Positions 11,365-23,589 of a stretch of DNA of 64,000 nt are shown piece by piece. Within the stretch, counting starts at the first letter, position 1. Every line of letters begins with the position of its first letter. The notes under the pieces were generated by a model. That model was not told the origin of the DNA and searched no databases. It worked only from the letters and a program-made list of their open reading frames with translations. The stretch covers positions 186,001-250,000 of the forward strand of contig MBPM02000059.1 of NCBI GenBank assembly GCA_001695595.3, in the 5' to 3' direction. The position numbers were made by a program, and so were the translations under genes. This DNA comes from Plasmopara viticola. Taxonomy: Eukaryota; Oomycota; Peronosporomycetes; Peronosporales; Peronosporaceae.

Positions 11365-12314
11365 ATGGCGGAAGAGGGAGCACCGGCCAGCCCCGGTACG
11401 ACCTTGTATACCCTGAAAATAGAGCGAGGTAGGCTTCGTGCGCATGTGTCGCTTAAGATTCGTGCTAAGTTACCTCGATATAATACTCGCTTCCTGCACC
11501 GGATAGCTGCTATTTTTAATTACAAAGCGGACATTGCACCAATACCAATAATATTATTGTAACCTGATGCAGACAGAACGCAGACGACGCAGCAAAAGCC
11601 TGTGGTGCGTGGTCGATATGCCAAGTTCAATGGAACTATGGACGTAGTCCTTCTTGAGGCGCTGCAGGTCAACAACCCGCTCACGGCCAAGCATGGCACG
11701 AGGCTGCAAATGTGGCAAAACGTTGCTGAAGCTGTTGGCATGCAAATATTTAAAAATCCAAGTGCCTTTTCATGGCACACGTGTCGGTACGTCGAAGCGA
11801 AGGAATGCCTGGTCAATGTTTACTTTCTGTTATTATTATCTTCTGTAGTGACCGAGTGACGGCATTGATGAAAATGTATACTGATGGAAAGCACGACAAG
11901 TTATTTAAGCACGGTTCAATGGAAGAAAATGCCCGAAAGGAAGCGATACTGCGAGAAATCAACGAAACTTTAATTCGAAAGAACCACAAAATGGCAGGCC
12001 AAGCGGTGGGGGACAGCAATGGCAAGGAGAAGACGGCTGCGACGAAAAGTGAGAGCGGAGGATTTAAACCCTCTGCTACCGCCTCTTCGATTCTGGCGCA
12101 GAAACGACGGAAGCTCGAAAACGTGAGTGCCAAAGGATTTACTGATTCCGACGGCAATGACGGTAGTAGCAGCGAAAACTTTCGTGCCCGGATTCTGGAG
12201 CTCATTGAAAGCAAAATACAATTTGACAAGGATCAGCGACAAAAAGAAACGGAGCTTCGAGAGCAAGAGTTGGAGCTGCAGAAGCGGTTTCTGGAGTATT
12301 TACAGCCGAAATAG
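11365..12314 (+). CDS. Myb/SANT-like (trihelix-type) DNA-binding protein with C-terminal coiled coil
   Basis: Three exons, 11365-11428, 11573-11786 and 11849-12314, with introns of 144 and 62 bp, give 247 residues. Frames agree at both junctions (G|AC and CG|T). Residues about 32-110 resemble the Myb/SANT-like domain common in oomycetes: GTMDVVLLEALQVNNPL, LQMWQNVAEAVGM, then SWHTCRDRVTALMKMY, with the Trp and Cys-Arg-Asp-Arg of the second and third helices. A basic Ser-rich linker follows (QKRRKLENV), and the last ~45 residues form a strongly charged coiled coil ending LQKRFLEYLQPK. This arrangement is frequent in domesticated-transposase partners and trihelix regulators. Role unknown; probably nuclear. 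The ATG at 11365 is the first in frame. Confidence 0.78.
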
Positions 12315-12556
12315 GGTGGTGATGCTTGCAAAGTTTAGCTGCGCTGCCGTAGTGATGATGCAATAACTTGGAGCCAGTATGTAGAATCGTGTATTTGCAG
12401 TAAACGTAGGCTACTGACATTGTTAACAAGAATCTTTGAACTATTTGTCTGCGATTTTCGTGCAAATAAATAATATTTTGCTTTACTTATGGCTCTTTCT
12501 ATAAATTTCATTTTTAAAAAAATGTAACATTTTCTGTGGTGGTGCATTAAATAGCA

Positions 12557-13486
12557 ATGGCAAAGCTACCGAAGATCGATATGGCTTACGACATGGACGT
12601 GTACGAACCAGCCGAAGATACGTTTCTGTTCCTCGATGCTTTGCAAGATGAGCTGCCTCAGCTTATTGCAATAAATCCTACAATTTGCGTAGAGATTGGG
12701 TGGGTGTTTCTGCTAAAGTCATTGCTCATTCTGCCCACAAAGCTGTGTTACTTTTTTATGTTTGTAGATGTGGGAGTGGCGCGGTGTTTGTGTATTTGGC
12801 GACACAATTACAAAAGCTCGGGATGAGAATGATGTTTCTTGCGACAGATATTAATCCATTGGCGGCGAGTGTTGCGCTACACACGGCTAAAAATAATAAA
12901 GTGCAAGCGTTCGACATTGTGCGTACGGATTTACTGCACTGCTTTGGGCCACGGATACGGGTGCAGATTATGTTGACGAATCTACAGCTTTTGCATTATT
13001 GTAACACTGGTTTGTTGTCGCTAACTCAGGGACAAGTTGACGTGTTGCTGTTTAATCCACCTTATGTGCCCACTTTGTCAGAGGAAGTTCGGTCGACGTA
13101 AGGAATTTGCTCGCAAAGTTGTCGAAATTGTCAAAATTGTTAAAAAGTGTGTGATAGAGGAATTGAAGCCGCGTGGGCTGGTGGACTCAATGGACGTGAA
13201 GTGATTGACCGTTTGCTGCCTCAAATCAATAAACTTTTGTCGCCACGAGGAGTATTTTATATGGTCGTTGTAGTAGAAAATAAACCTAAGGAAATTGCTG
13301 CAATCCTTGCAAAAGACGGCTTTGAAATGAAGGTATGTAATGCTCCTAAAGTCACACGTATTTGCTTAAAACATTGCCATCACTCACATTACTTTTCATG
13401 TTATTGGTTAGATTGTTCGTTCCAGCAAGGCTAAAAATGAGCGATTATCTATTTTGAGATTTACGCGACAGTCTTCAAGAGTATAA
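12557..13486 (+). CDS. MTQ2: eRF1 glutamine methyltransferase (Mtq2/N6AMT1/HEMK2 type)
   Basis: Five exons: 12557-12699, 12768-12960, 13030-13097, 13158-13332 and 13412-13486. The introns are 60-79 bp and give a 217-residue protein, close to human N6AMT1 (214). The order is VYEPAEDTFLFLDAL at the N-terminus, the SAM-binding loop VEIGCGSGAVFVYLA formed across intron 1, the acidic ATDINPLAA, the catalytic NPPY at residues 121-124, GIEAAWAGGLNGREVIDR, and a C-terminal NERLSILRF. The enzyme methylates the Gln of the GGQ motif of release factor eRF1, acting with a Trm112 partner that is not in this window. Without splicing each exon ends in frame stops. The third junction was chosen at GTAAGG so that the sequence reads EEVRSTGIEAAW, matching the family. 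Confidence 0.94.
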
Positions 13487-14719
13487 ACTGGCATTAAAAA
13501 TGAGGTTTAAGGCTTCCAACGCTTCGTTACTGACCTGTAAATCGAGCTATTTGCAACATCATTTTAGGTAACAAAACTGGATGTTCCTCAATGCAAATCT
13601 ATTGCTATGACAAAACTATAGTGTCGTGTGCCGAGCCATATGATAGAAGTCTAATGCATTGCCATGGTGTATGTCTTTGCCACTGTGACAGAATTAAAGT
13701 CGCAATATCTTTCTCTGATTTGAGCACCATCAATTTCATCCTATTACGGCAACAATAGCGCACGCTATTGCTGCCCTTGTTCCCCACGTTCGGACCTTGT
13801 AGCGCATCTGTAAAAGAGTTACCGTCCTGCATGTTTGTACTCTACGTCATCATCCAAATTTTGCTAACTTTCGCCTTGTTGTGTCAATGCTTGCGAGCTA
13901 CGTTCCCAATCTCTTGTCATGAGTATGCCAAACGCATTCAGGTGTGACTTTCTCCATTTCAGTTTTGCAGTCAAATTGGTAACATTACTGCTTACAACTA
14001 GCAGCGCAGTGCTCAACTCCTTAGCGAATGGGCTACAACTAATAAAAATAATCGAATTGCTGATTTGCCGTCTAAAATTCCAAAAAAATAGCGCTACGAA
14101 GAGAAATCCTAAATAGTGCAACCATAAGTACAAACTTTTTGATGAGTCAACCACTATACGTCGATTGCTCGTAAACAATGCCCACAAGTGCTGGTAAACG
14201 CATGCCCACAAACTAAAATTGCTTATCTATTGCCATTTTGATACCGCTGTCGTCTGCATTGTCATCGCGCGATCGTACATCGCGTGCACTGCATCGTGCA
14301 GAATGATATTGAGCAATCTTTAGCCCAATTCGATACGGTTTGCAGCGTTTTACTTCTAAAGGGTCAGAAATGTAAAGTAATTTATCATATGAGACCAGAA
14401 ATATTAGGACAACGTTGCAAAGAACCTCCACACCAGCCTCTAATGTTTATGTACGTAGTTGCACTGGAATCCCAATGCCATATGGCCAATGCGGCATGCT
14501 CAGTGGACAAAAATACAGACCTCTCATGCAGTATGATGTAACAAGGCAACCCCTCCACGATCATGTCGCATCTAGCCGCTTCAACCCATTGGCGTCCTGT
14601 CCTATCCCATAAGCCTATCAAGTAGCCTAAAGTGGGCTCCAAAATCTTCTGACTTTACCGAAAAAGGGGGACAAGGCAGAGCTAAAAAGAAGGAACGCAA
14701 GCGGAAGCTCGTCGTGCCC
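13487..14719. other. Intergenic region before the kinase gene
   Basis: No gene is recognised; the open stretches on both strands are short and of unknown type. From about 14588 the frame of the kinase is open upstream of its first ATG, without another ATG. A non-coding leader or an undetected upstream exon is therefore possible. Confidence 0.5.
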
Positions 14720-17492
14720 ATGTCGAGCAGCGGTAGCATGCGGAGCCCTAGACAGGGCGGCACTATTAGTAAGCGGTTCAACAAAGCACGAAGACGTGGG
14801 AACAGCCAAGGGGAGGCATTTGCTACGCACGGATTCGGAGGCATGAGTCCCGTGGGGAGTTTAAGCAGCAGCGGCCGCAACACGATTAGTTTGGGCAAAA
14901 GCGTGCTTCCTCCGTCCCCGGCTACACCGGGCCATCCCATGAACGTGTTGAAAGACGACGCGTCGGGGTTTGTGTCGAGTAAGACGGGGTTTCTCACGAA
15001 ACGGGCCATGTCGAGTATGGACGCGTTTGCGAATTGGAAAGAACGGTTTTTCGTGCTGGCCGAAGGCCATTTGTCCTATTACAAGCAAGGCGGGGGCTTC
15101 TTTAACACGGGCAAAGAGGACATTGTTCACTTAAAGGGCGAATTAGAGCTCACGCCCGACTCGATTGTCCGAAAGAGCAATATTGATGACAAAGCCAATT
15201 GCTTTGAGGTTGTGACCCCGACGAAAAAGATGTTTTGCCAAGCCAGTACCGCGAGAGAGATGGAGGATTGGGTCAAGTCGGTTCGTGCGCACATTTTGGC
15301 GTTGAAAAAAAGTCAAATGCGAGGCAGTTTTCACGACGTTGCACCGGTGAATCTCGGGGCATCGGGGGGGCCGGGAGGCTCGGCTGGATCGAGTGCAATG
15401 CTTCAAGGAACGGCCATGGAGATGGACTATTCCCGTCCGAGTATGCTGGAAAACCATGAGATTGTGCGTGGTGCAGACAAGTCGTCGGATCCAAAGGATA
15501 TTGTGATTAAACAATTACTGGAAGAGAATCGATCGTTGCGCGAACAATTGACAATGAAAGACCAAGTGATTCATGAGCTGGAGACGAACGGAGGACGAGC
15601 GGTCGAAGCCCTTTCGGGCGGTGCAGGCAAAACAAGAGCCACCGCGCCCCAAATGATTCTGGATTTAAGGGATGTGAAGAAGAAACAATTTCAATTGTTT
15701 GATGCAGCCGAAGTCGGCAATTGGCACTTGATTGCCACGTTGTTGCGGGATAACGTCATTGATGTGAATGGCGTTGGCATTAATCAGACGACGGCACTGC
15801 ATCTGGCAGCACGAAACAACCATACGAATGCGGTCAAGGAATTGCTGACACGTGGAGCGGATCCGTCTGCACGGACGGGCGATAGCTACACGGCATTGCA
15901 TGTTGCAGTCCAAGCAGGCAATATTGAGTAAGTCTTACGTTCCAAGTGATAGGTTGCTAATGCTTACGGATGTGCGTTCATATTGCCTCAGATGTATCAA
16001 GCAACTGCTTGATGCTGGCGCAGACCCGAATGTCACGGATTATCAAGGCAATGCCGCTATTCATATGGCAGCCGAGTCAGGAGATATTTCTACGGCTAAG
16101 CTTTTGGTCGCGCGTGGCGCCCGGATCGATGCACCGAACGCGAGTGGCAGTCTTCCTGTGCACTTGTCTCCAATTGGCCACCCGATTCGTGTTCTTCTTG
16201 GTAGCGGCTCGAATTTGGCTGCAACGAACCCGTCACAACCCCCGAAGCCACCGAACGAAGTGGCCGCCCGTGACGGAAACGCAACACACGTAAGCCATTT
16301 GGCATTTAAAAACAAGTACCAACAGGATCTGGCGTTGGGTCCTCGTGATTTTGAATTTGTCAAGGTATTGGGACGCGGGGCTTTTGCTAAGGTCTATTTG
16401 GTGCGTGGAAAAGGTTCGAACCGTGATAAGTGGTATGCGCTCAAGGCGTATAACAAGCAGGCTATTGTGCAGAAGAATCAGGCACAGTACATTCACACAG
16501 AGAAAGCTGCATTGCAGGCGTGTTCGGACCACCCGTATATCGTGACGCTCTACTATGCATTCCAGTCTCAAGACCGTCTCTTTTTGGTGATGGAATATTG
16601 TGGTGGGGGTGACTTGCTTTCGGCACTGACTCGACGAAAAGCGTTTACGGAGAGTGAAGCTGCGTTTTACATTGGGGAAATCGCACTAGCGTTGTCGCAT
16701 CTTCACTCGAAGAATATTGTGTTTCGTGATTTAAAGCCAGAAAATGTGGTGATGGACTTAGACGGACACTGTCTCTTGACAGACTTTGGCATCTCGAAAG
16801 AAGGGATTAAAGACCACACGTCGGCCAATACATTTTGTGGGTCTCCCATGTACCTTGCACCTGAGATGCTATCGCGTTCGGGCCACGGATTCGCTCTCGA
16901 TTGGTATTCAGTCGGTGCGTTGCTCTTTGAGCTACTAACTGGTTTGCCGCCATTCTACACGAACGATAAAAAGCAGCTTTTTCACAATATTCTTCGTGGT
17001 CACTTGGTCATCCCAGAGTATCTATCGCCGAACGCCCGCGACCTGATACAGCGATTACTGCACCGGGACCCGAAACAGCGACTGGGATCTGGTCCCACGG
17101 GCGATCGTGAGATCTTTGATCACCCATTTTTCACGAGTGTCAACTGGGAGAAACTAAAGGCGCGTGAGTTGCCACCTCCATTCCAGCCAAAGATTAAAAA
17201 AGATCCGTCCGGTGTACCCGATACTTCAAACTTCCCGCAGGCGTTTACGGATCAGGAAATTTCGGAAATGGAGCGAGGATTTGACTTCGTGGATCTGAAT
17301 GCAGCCCAGATACAACGTCCGAATCCAAATGGACATAAAGATGACAAGCGTTTATTCAAGGATTTTGACTTTACACCGGAATTGCAGCTGGACAATGAAG
17401 CGAAGCAGTTTGAGCAACTTGCACTTCAACAAAATAGTTTTAAGAACCTTCCGCCACCAGCTCTGCTCGAAACGGACGAATACACCATTTAA
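14720..17492 (+). CDS. AGC-family protein kinase with N-terminal PH domain and ankyrin repeats
   Basis: Two exons, 14720-15927 and 15992-17492, around a 64-bp intron (GTAAGT...CTCAG) give 902 residues. A basic Ser-rich N-terminus is followed by a PH domain (about 88-195: KTGFLTKRA, WKERFFVLAEGHLSYYK, EDWVKSVRAHI). A short coiled coil lies near 255-290. Ankyrin repeats run from about 340 to 480 (TALHLAARNNHTNAVKELL; LLDAGADPNVTDYQGNAAIH). The kinase domain spans about 520-780 with GRGAFAKVYLV, the Lys in YALKAY, FRDLKPEN, DFG, a TFCGSP activation loop and APE, so it should be active. An AGC C-terminal tail with FKDFDFT follows. PH plus ankyrin plus AGC kinase suggests membrane-lipid-gated signalling. 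The intron falls inside the ankyrin repeats. Substrates unknown. Confidence 0.93.
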
Positions 17493-19759
17493 ACGCATGG
17501 GTCTGTGTTGTGTGCTGAGCGAGTGGCGAATCCCCATTGGCGGAATAAAGACAGAACCATGAAATGTAGCAAACTGCCAAGGAAGTGAGACAGCTTGATC
17601 TGGTAGGTGAATGTAGAAAATTGAGCATAGCGAGCACTGCATGTACATACGTGGAGAAAGTGTTTGCTGATAGTAAAAAGCGGGAATCATAAAACGACAA
17701 AGAGTTTACATATTTTTTGCAGTTAAGTTATCGGATATCAGGGTGTCTAATAGTATAGGACTAATGCAAAACGTAATGCTGGGCCTAAATCCACTCTGCA
17801 AATGCATGGATGGACATCTGAATCGTCAACCGGTCTCAGCAGCGATCACCGCTACGTCCGTCCCGGCAGAAATTGAAAAAAAGGAGGTATCAATTACTTT
17901 ACAAGTGCGAATCTCACTTGGCCTTCTCATCTCGGTTAGAATGCAGCATTGTTATGTGGTTTAAGTAAGAAAAGAGAATCGATTTCAAAGTAAATTGTGA
18001 AAAAAGAGTTTTTTGCTCCTTGCTCCAGAAGCATTCAGTACTTCTGACGGCGGGAAGCGTAGTCATATCGAAGACGCTGTTCACCGCGTTTAAAATGTCT
18101 AGGTAATCTTGCCAAAATGAGACGTGGATCCCGACGTAGGATGCCTGTGGTGCACTAGGAGCAACCGGCTTTTCGAGGCGATTTCTATCGGGAGGCTAGC
18201 ATTTTAGCACAAGAGCTTAGTTTTGTGCAACATCCTCCCCACAAGCATCTATTACGGAATCGACGGCGTGAAATATTACTCTCACGAAAACTCGTTCTGG
18301 TGTACATGATGACCAAGCGGCGAAGAAGGCTGTTAGTCGGATCATATAGCAATGACCAAGCCAACTGTGATTGGCACTGAAACCGTTCTAACGTATGGCT
18401 GCGTCGACACCGTGGGATAAAAGGTAGATTTGGTATGCCCGCAAAAGACCCGCTCTGGCTTATAGGCTCTTGAAATGCGTCCCACTCCGTTAGGTGTGCA
18501 TACTTACTACTTTACATCAGCCCATGGTCCACAACTACAGACAATGGAAGGATCGGAGGCACGACAAAGCCTTTTCTAGCTCTTAACGCGCTAAGCCTGC
18601 CAAAGACCAAATTGGGGAACAATAATACTGTCAAAATCGCTTTGTCCGAGAATCAACCACATTTTGTGAGATTGTAGTAAATTTAAGTTAGATGTTAACC
18701 CCATCAGATGTACGACATTACGTCCGTGGGCTCTAAACATAATATGCTTATCTAATAAGTCACATCTGAAATGTCCCAGCTTCAACACAAGGCCGATCCG
18801 GGCGTTAGGGGCGCAAGATCCGAACGCCAGCGATATAATCAAAGTGTAGTAGCTTACACATCGTTTTAAAAGTCATGCAGAAGCCGTTGCAACAACTATC
18901 CCAAGTACTTCGTGAAGTTACCGCACTGATCTTTTACAAGAGATTTTTGGAGCTTGTGAAGCCCCTCGGTTGCACAACAAACTAAAGTGCCGCTTATAAA
19001 GGTCAGAGAGCATGGGAGAAGGCCGATTCTGCCTTGGCCCAAGGCTTTTTTAATGATAAGTAGAAACTTTTGCGAGAACGAACGCACCGACTAGGGGTAA
19101 ATGATCTTTGAGTGCTGCATCCGATTATTATGGAGAGGCCATGCTTTGCTTAGAGATTGCTCTGATGCATAGATCTTCTCGCTCAATGTCAATGTGAATG
19201 AAGGTGTTTCATTACACAGTGGTTTCGTCACGAAGAAAAAGTAAGATGTCTTGTCTTTTATGGGGCGGATTATATTTCAACACCCCGGTAAACGACGGTG
19301 GTGCTTGGTTGTATAGAAGATCCTGGTACGATGGAGGGCGAGGTAAACCAGAATTTTCAATGAGTGATCGTCTATTTAGATCGAACCGTATATTCGTTAC
19401 ATAGCTTAACGAGGCTTGTCCATGACGGAACTTAAAGAGGCTTGCAAAGCTGACAACACAGCCGGGGTAGTAGTTATTCGACCTAAGTACGATTAATATA
19501 TACGTTGATATGGCTATGGCGCGCTCCATGGCAGAACTTGTTAAGGCTTCTAAAGCCAACAGCATGGCTAAGGTAGTGGCTTTTTGAGCATCAACTTCTC
19601 ATCACTGTTAGTTATAGAGGTCTTGGAAGACACCGGAATGACGTTTTGTGCACAAAGAGAATTCTCAATCCTGATGGATCCACCGAATCCATTTCTTTCT
19701 CGCGAAAAATTACAGCTTTTATCCAGCAAAATCAATTGTTATTGAGTCTTAATCAAACG
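17493..19759. other. Intergenic desert, probably the decayed 5' part of Gypsy copy 2
   Basis: No intact gene. Short open stretches such as 17743-17964 and 19198-19404 have no recognisable domain. An ENQPHFVRL-like reading near 18640-18670 faintly recalls a retropepsin-neighbour motif, and the position just upstream of the Gypsy copy 2 RT would fit gag/protease remains, but the evidence is weak. Confidence 0.4.
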
Positions 19760-21070
19760 TTGTCTCAGTAGTTTTACCTCTGGCGTTACCACCTGGTAGA
19801 GATGTACAATTTAGGATGGCTTGGTTCCAGGAAACAAGTACTACGGAACACATCCGGGTCCTATACCATAAAAGCAATGTGACAAACTTTCGTGCACCGC
19901 ACAAAATTTAAATGGTATAGAAAAGATCCCCAACACTTCCCAGCAAAATTCTGTGTCAGAAAGCCAAATGGCAAACTGCTTACTTTATACGTCTTTGATA
20001 TGCTATATATGACCACCAGACCAGCACAAACGTTGATTTTATTCGCAAAACAGTGTGGATGTTTGTGCAAGCTCGAATGGATATCACGACTTTGTCATGC
20101 GAGGTAGTGACATATTGCTGCCCGCGGACAGGACTTCAAGTGGTCACGCGCTTGTAAGATTATATAGTCTACTGGTGCAATTTTTCAGCCCCCACCGAAT
20201 GTTCAAAGAGTCATCGCTCGATGATATTACCTACTATAGTCATCCAGAGCACAAAAAGACAAGCTGCTTATTGACCACTACGAATATTTAAGTGCATGCG
20301 TACGTTTATGCGTATGTAGACAAAAGCATTATCAATGCAGAAAAAATTCTGACTTGGAGCTGCTGACAAGAAAAGGACTTAGGGATGAAGCTTGACCTGG
20401 CAGGTACCTACACAAGTACAGGGAAAGCTACGCAGAAGTGGCTGAGCCACCGTCCGATCTTTTATAATAGGACTCAGAAAGCAGTTTGGAGACCTAACAT
20501 CAGGAAACATTTGCCAAAGTCAAATAAAGCTCGTTACACGCGTCGACATTGGCCTTGGTGAATCCAATACGACCATTGAGTGAGGTCTTTGAATCATTCA
20601 TGTTGACCCATCGGCGCCGCACTGCTGCATGCAGACGCCAGGAGGTGTGATCGAATGACCACGTTCAAGCAATGCCAGCTTGAAGTTGCCAAAAGGAATA
20701 TTTCTTTTCATTACAAAAATTTCTTGGTATTAAGTCTCGCTCATAACGATCAAGGCTCACATACAAAGCCCTTAGCCGTTTATGATATATATAGCTGATC
20801 CGTCACTTCGTACTACATCACAGTAGCCTCGTCTTTTGCGGAGAATGGCCTTTTCGCTGATAACAACTTTGAGAAAGTACAAGCTACAAAGCAAAAAATA
20901 CGGAACGTTCGTAATCGTGTCGCTTAGGCTATGAAACAGCTCACGTCAGAACTGTGACCTCGTTTGTATCGGTTTAAATAAGGAGAGAGCACGCGCGCAG
21001 CGACATGTACGTAGCTCTGCTAAAGGCATGAGAGCTATATAAACTGGAGACCCAGACAATAAGCAACTTC
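19760..21070 (+). mobile_element. Ty3/Gypsy retrotransposon pol remnant, copy 2 (RT and RNase H)
   Basis: Across shifting frames the sequence reads LPLALPPGRD (pre-RT, about 19765), then FCVRKPNGK (about 19947-19973) followed by RPAQTL. These match the RT motif CVRKxxGGW...ATIPAQTPI. Next come YHDFVMRGSDILLPADRTSSG (RT, about 20080-20145), SLDDITYYSHPE (in place of YFDDIFVHS), YLHKYRESYAEVAEP (about 20406-20450), ASTLALVNPIRP, QLEVAKRNISFHYK (RNase H, about 20680-20720) and YETAHVRTVTS (about 20928). Stops and frameshifts are frequent, and the catalytic YxDD is altered to LDD in place of FDD. Same orientation and same family look as copies 1, 3 and 4. LTRs were not found. Confidence 0.8.
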
Positions 21071-23589
21071 ATGCAGCCAAACTCTAAATCGCTGTGCATG
21101 ATTAAGAAAGCCAACCCTTCACACTCATCCAAGTGTGGCTTGATACTTTAGAAGGAGAATCAGCCGAGGCTCTTCCCACGATGAGTGAGAAAGTCGAAGA
21201 CTTCGTGCCAAAGTGACTTAGCTTTCTAAACATGTCCGGTACAACACGGCTAAAAGCTTGTATATATAAAGTGAACATTTTGACCGAAAGGAGTGTTCTA
21301 TTTTAAAGAGTTCAAAATACTTGGACTTGCCTATAAATGAAGTTACTGTTGCATCAATATTAAGTGCGACCGCGCTTTAATAAGAACAACTATGGCAATT
21401 GCCTAATGCATACGCTTAGTAATCCAAAGAGTTTGAGCGCCTTTTCTAGCTCACATAAGCGCATATTACGACTTGTACCAGTTGAAAACGGAAGCTTTGA
21501 CACCGGGTCAACCGCAGACATAGCTTCGAAGTTCCAATCATCAGCATGGCACTGGATGCCATGCTGATGATTAGATGAGCGAAATGCTCACGATATGACA
21601 CGACTATGTGCCAAATGCTTGAGATCCGATTAGACAAGGTCTAAATATTGCATAGCCAAGGCATCTACTGCATTTATTGGCAAAGACAGCCAACGTTGAC
21701 GACATCACAATTTCGCCAAATCTGGGTTGAGCGCAATAGACTTTTGTCACTAACGACACATCCCATGGTGCTCAAACGTTATCCTCCTTCAGCGCTCTCT
21801 AATACAAAAAAATGCGCGACTCGACCACGTGGTGTAAGGTAGTCGACATAATCAAACTCGGTATCTTGTGAAATATGAATGACATCTGCAAACATGGGGT
21901 TTGCTTCCTTTAGCATTTCAAAAGATCAGGTCTCAGCCTTATGTACGGCATATTTAGTCGCTTATGATAAGTTGTAATTTGCACCAAACAAACTTTTCGT
22001 TTGATTAGACCTCTAAGACAAGAAATATTCCGCGAATCACCCTGCACACCTCCTTTGTACAATACCCCGTCACATGTCACACATGCTTCGCAATCACCTT
22101 CGCATTACTCTTACGATTTGAGTGCATGACCACTTTATCAGTGTCGGAACTGACATCGAATTAGTATGTTAACACATACACTTGCCAAGTTGTCGCGCAA
22201 ATGTTGAGGTGCAAAACACATCGATCATCTTCTTTCTGACGTGTACTGTTATCATGCCACGCTATAGTGATTGGTGACCGCATTTCTTGAGAATCACAGC
22301 AGACAAATCAACCGTCATGTAGTTACTGTACCAGTTGTGGATCAGCTGTGTAGCATATCGCAAAGGAGCACAATATGTAAATCTATAGAACATCTACATA
22401 TTCGCCTTTACTTATATAGAGATTAAACGCACATGCTGCTGTTGTAGCTCTCTCACCTTACAATTAGTTTCATGGCTCTGCCAGCAGAATTCGCTTGCTT
22501 GCTGGTGAAAATATTGAAGACGTCGTCACGTCTACAATCGCGCAATTCTTTTATTCTTCTTATTTTTGGGTGGGAATTTGTGCATATCTCTTTATAGGTG
22601 CCGTTCGCAAAGCATAGGTGGAAACTGGACCAAGTATGACTCTGCTAAGTTTAACTGGTCGGACATCATCTAAAGCCTTGTCTCGATAATCAAGCTAGTA
22701 TATCACATTATTGGTAGCGAACGCTGTCTCTTGTCGTAAAAGATTTAAGCATATGTTGAACCTGGTAAATCCATTGCTGAAAGAGTACTCCCATGTAGTA
22801 TCGAGACATTCACCAACAAAACTTTCATCTGATATTAGCGTAAGCCACGTGATTATTTTCGTGTTAAACATGAGGTACTGTGTTACGACCACTTTTTTGC
22901 GCTCTAGAATAAGCGGTCAGTAGCGGCTAGACCATACTTACACTAAGCTGGACAGTGCAACAGAAGTTGCATATAACTTATTCTCTATGAGGATGAGCTG
23001 CTTAATATGATATTCGTTTACTCGTTGGCGACGTCACGAGAACCACCATACTAATTATTGTCACTACGGTCACCACGACAGATACGATGACTTTGCGAGT
23101 CTAGTTCCATACTCATCTCTTTTGCGTCTAAAAGTATACCCTTGTTATTCGCCTTTTCATGAGGACCATCGCATCGTACTTTGATTTGACTGTCAAGCAA
23201 GATGATGATGATGCACATGCATGCAATGTAAACTTGCCGATTTGCAAGTTTTTAGTCAAAGTGCCTGAAACACTTGCTTAGAATCTACAAGCAAGCACTC
23301 AATTATAGAGTCACAACGCCGGCCAAAGCGAGCGTTACGTGAGCGTACTAACGCACGTGTATCACCGTATCCTGTACGCAGTATCTCTTTTAATCTTTCT
23401 GAAGACTTTCAGCCTGCTCGTTCATGAAGCTAGATTACCGCTTTATCTATCGCTTGATTGATCATGTTTATTGTGTGGCAAATCACACGCGTTTAATAAG
23501 TTAGTGCGGCGCTCAAAGCGTTAACCATTAGGGTCATAATAAATATCACTGCTGCCGTATTTTCAGCAAATCAAAGTCGATGTCAATTC
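21071..23589. other. Intergenic desert after Gypsy copy 2
   Basis: No gene is supported. The open stretches 21364-21567, 22711-22923 and others are short and unrecognised. The segment contains a perfect 16-bp inverted repeat (21536-21572). It may include decayed integrase sequence of copy 2, but I could not align any integrase motif. The last ~100 bases precede the NSUN6 start. Confidence 0.45.
21536..21572. repeat. Perfect 16-bp inverted repeat with 5-nt loop
   Basis: The arm aatcatcagcatggca (21536-21551) is followed by the loop ctgga and then the exact reverse complement (21557-21572). It would form a stable hairpin in DNA or RNA. No T-tract follows and no gene is adjacent. Given the surrounding repeat debris, it may be the tip of a decayed foldback element. 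Confidence 0.9.
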
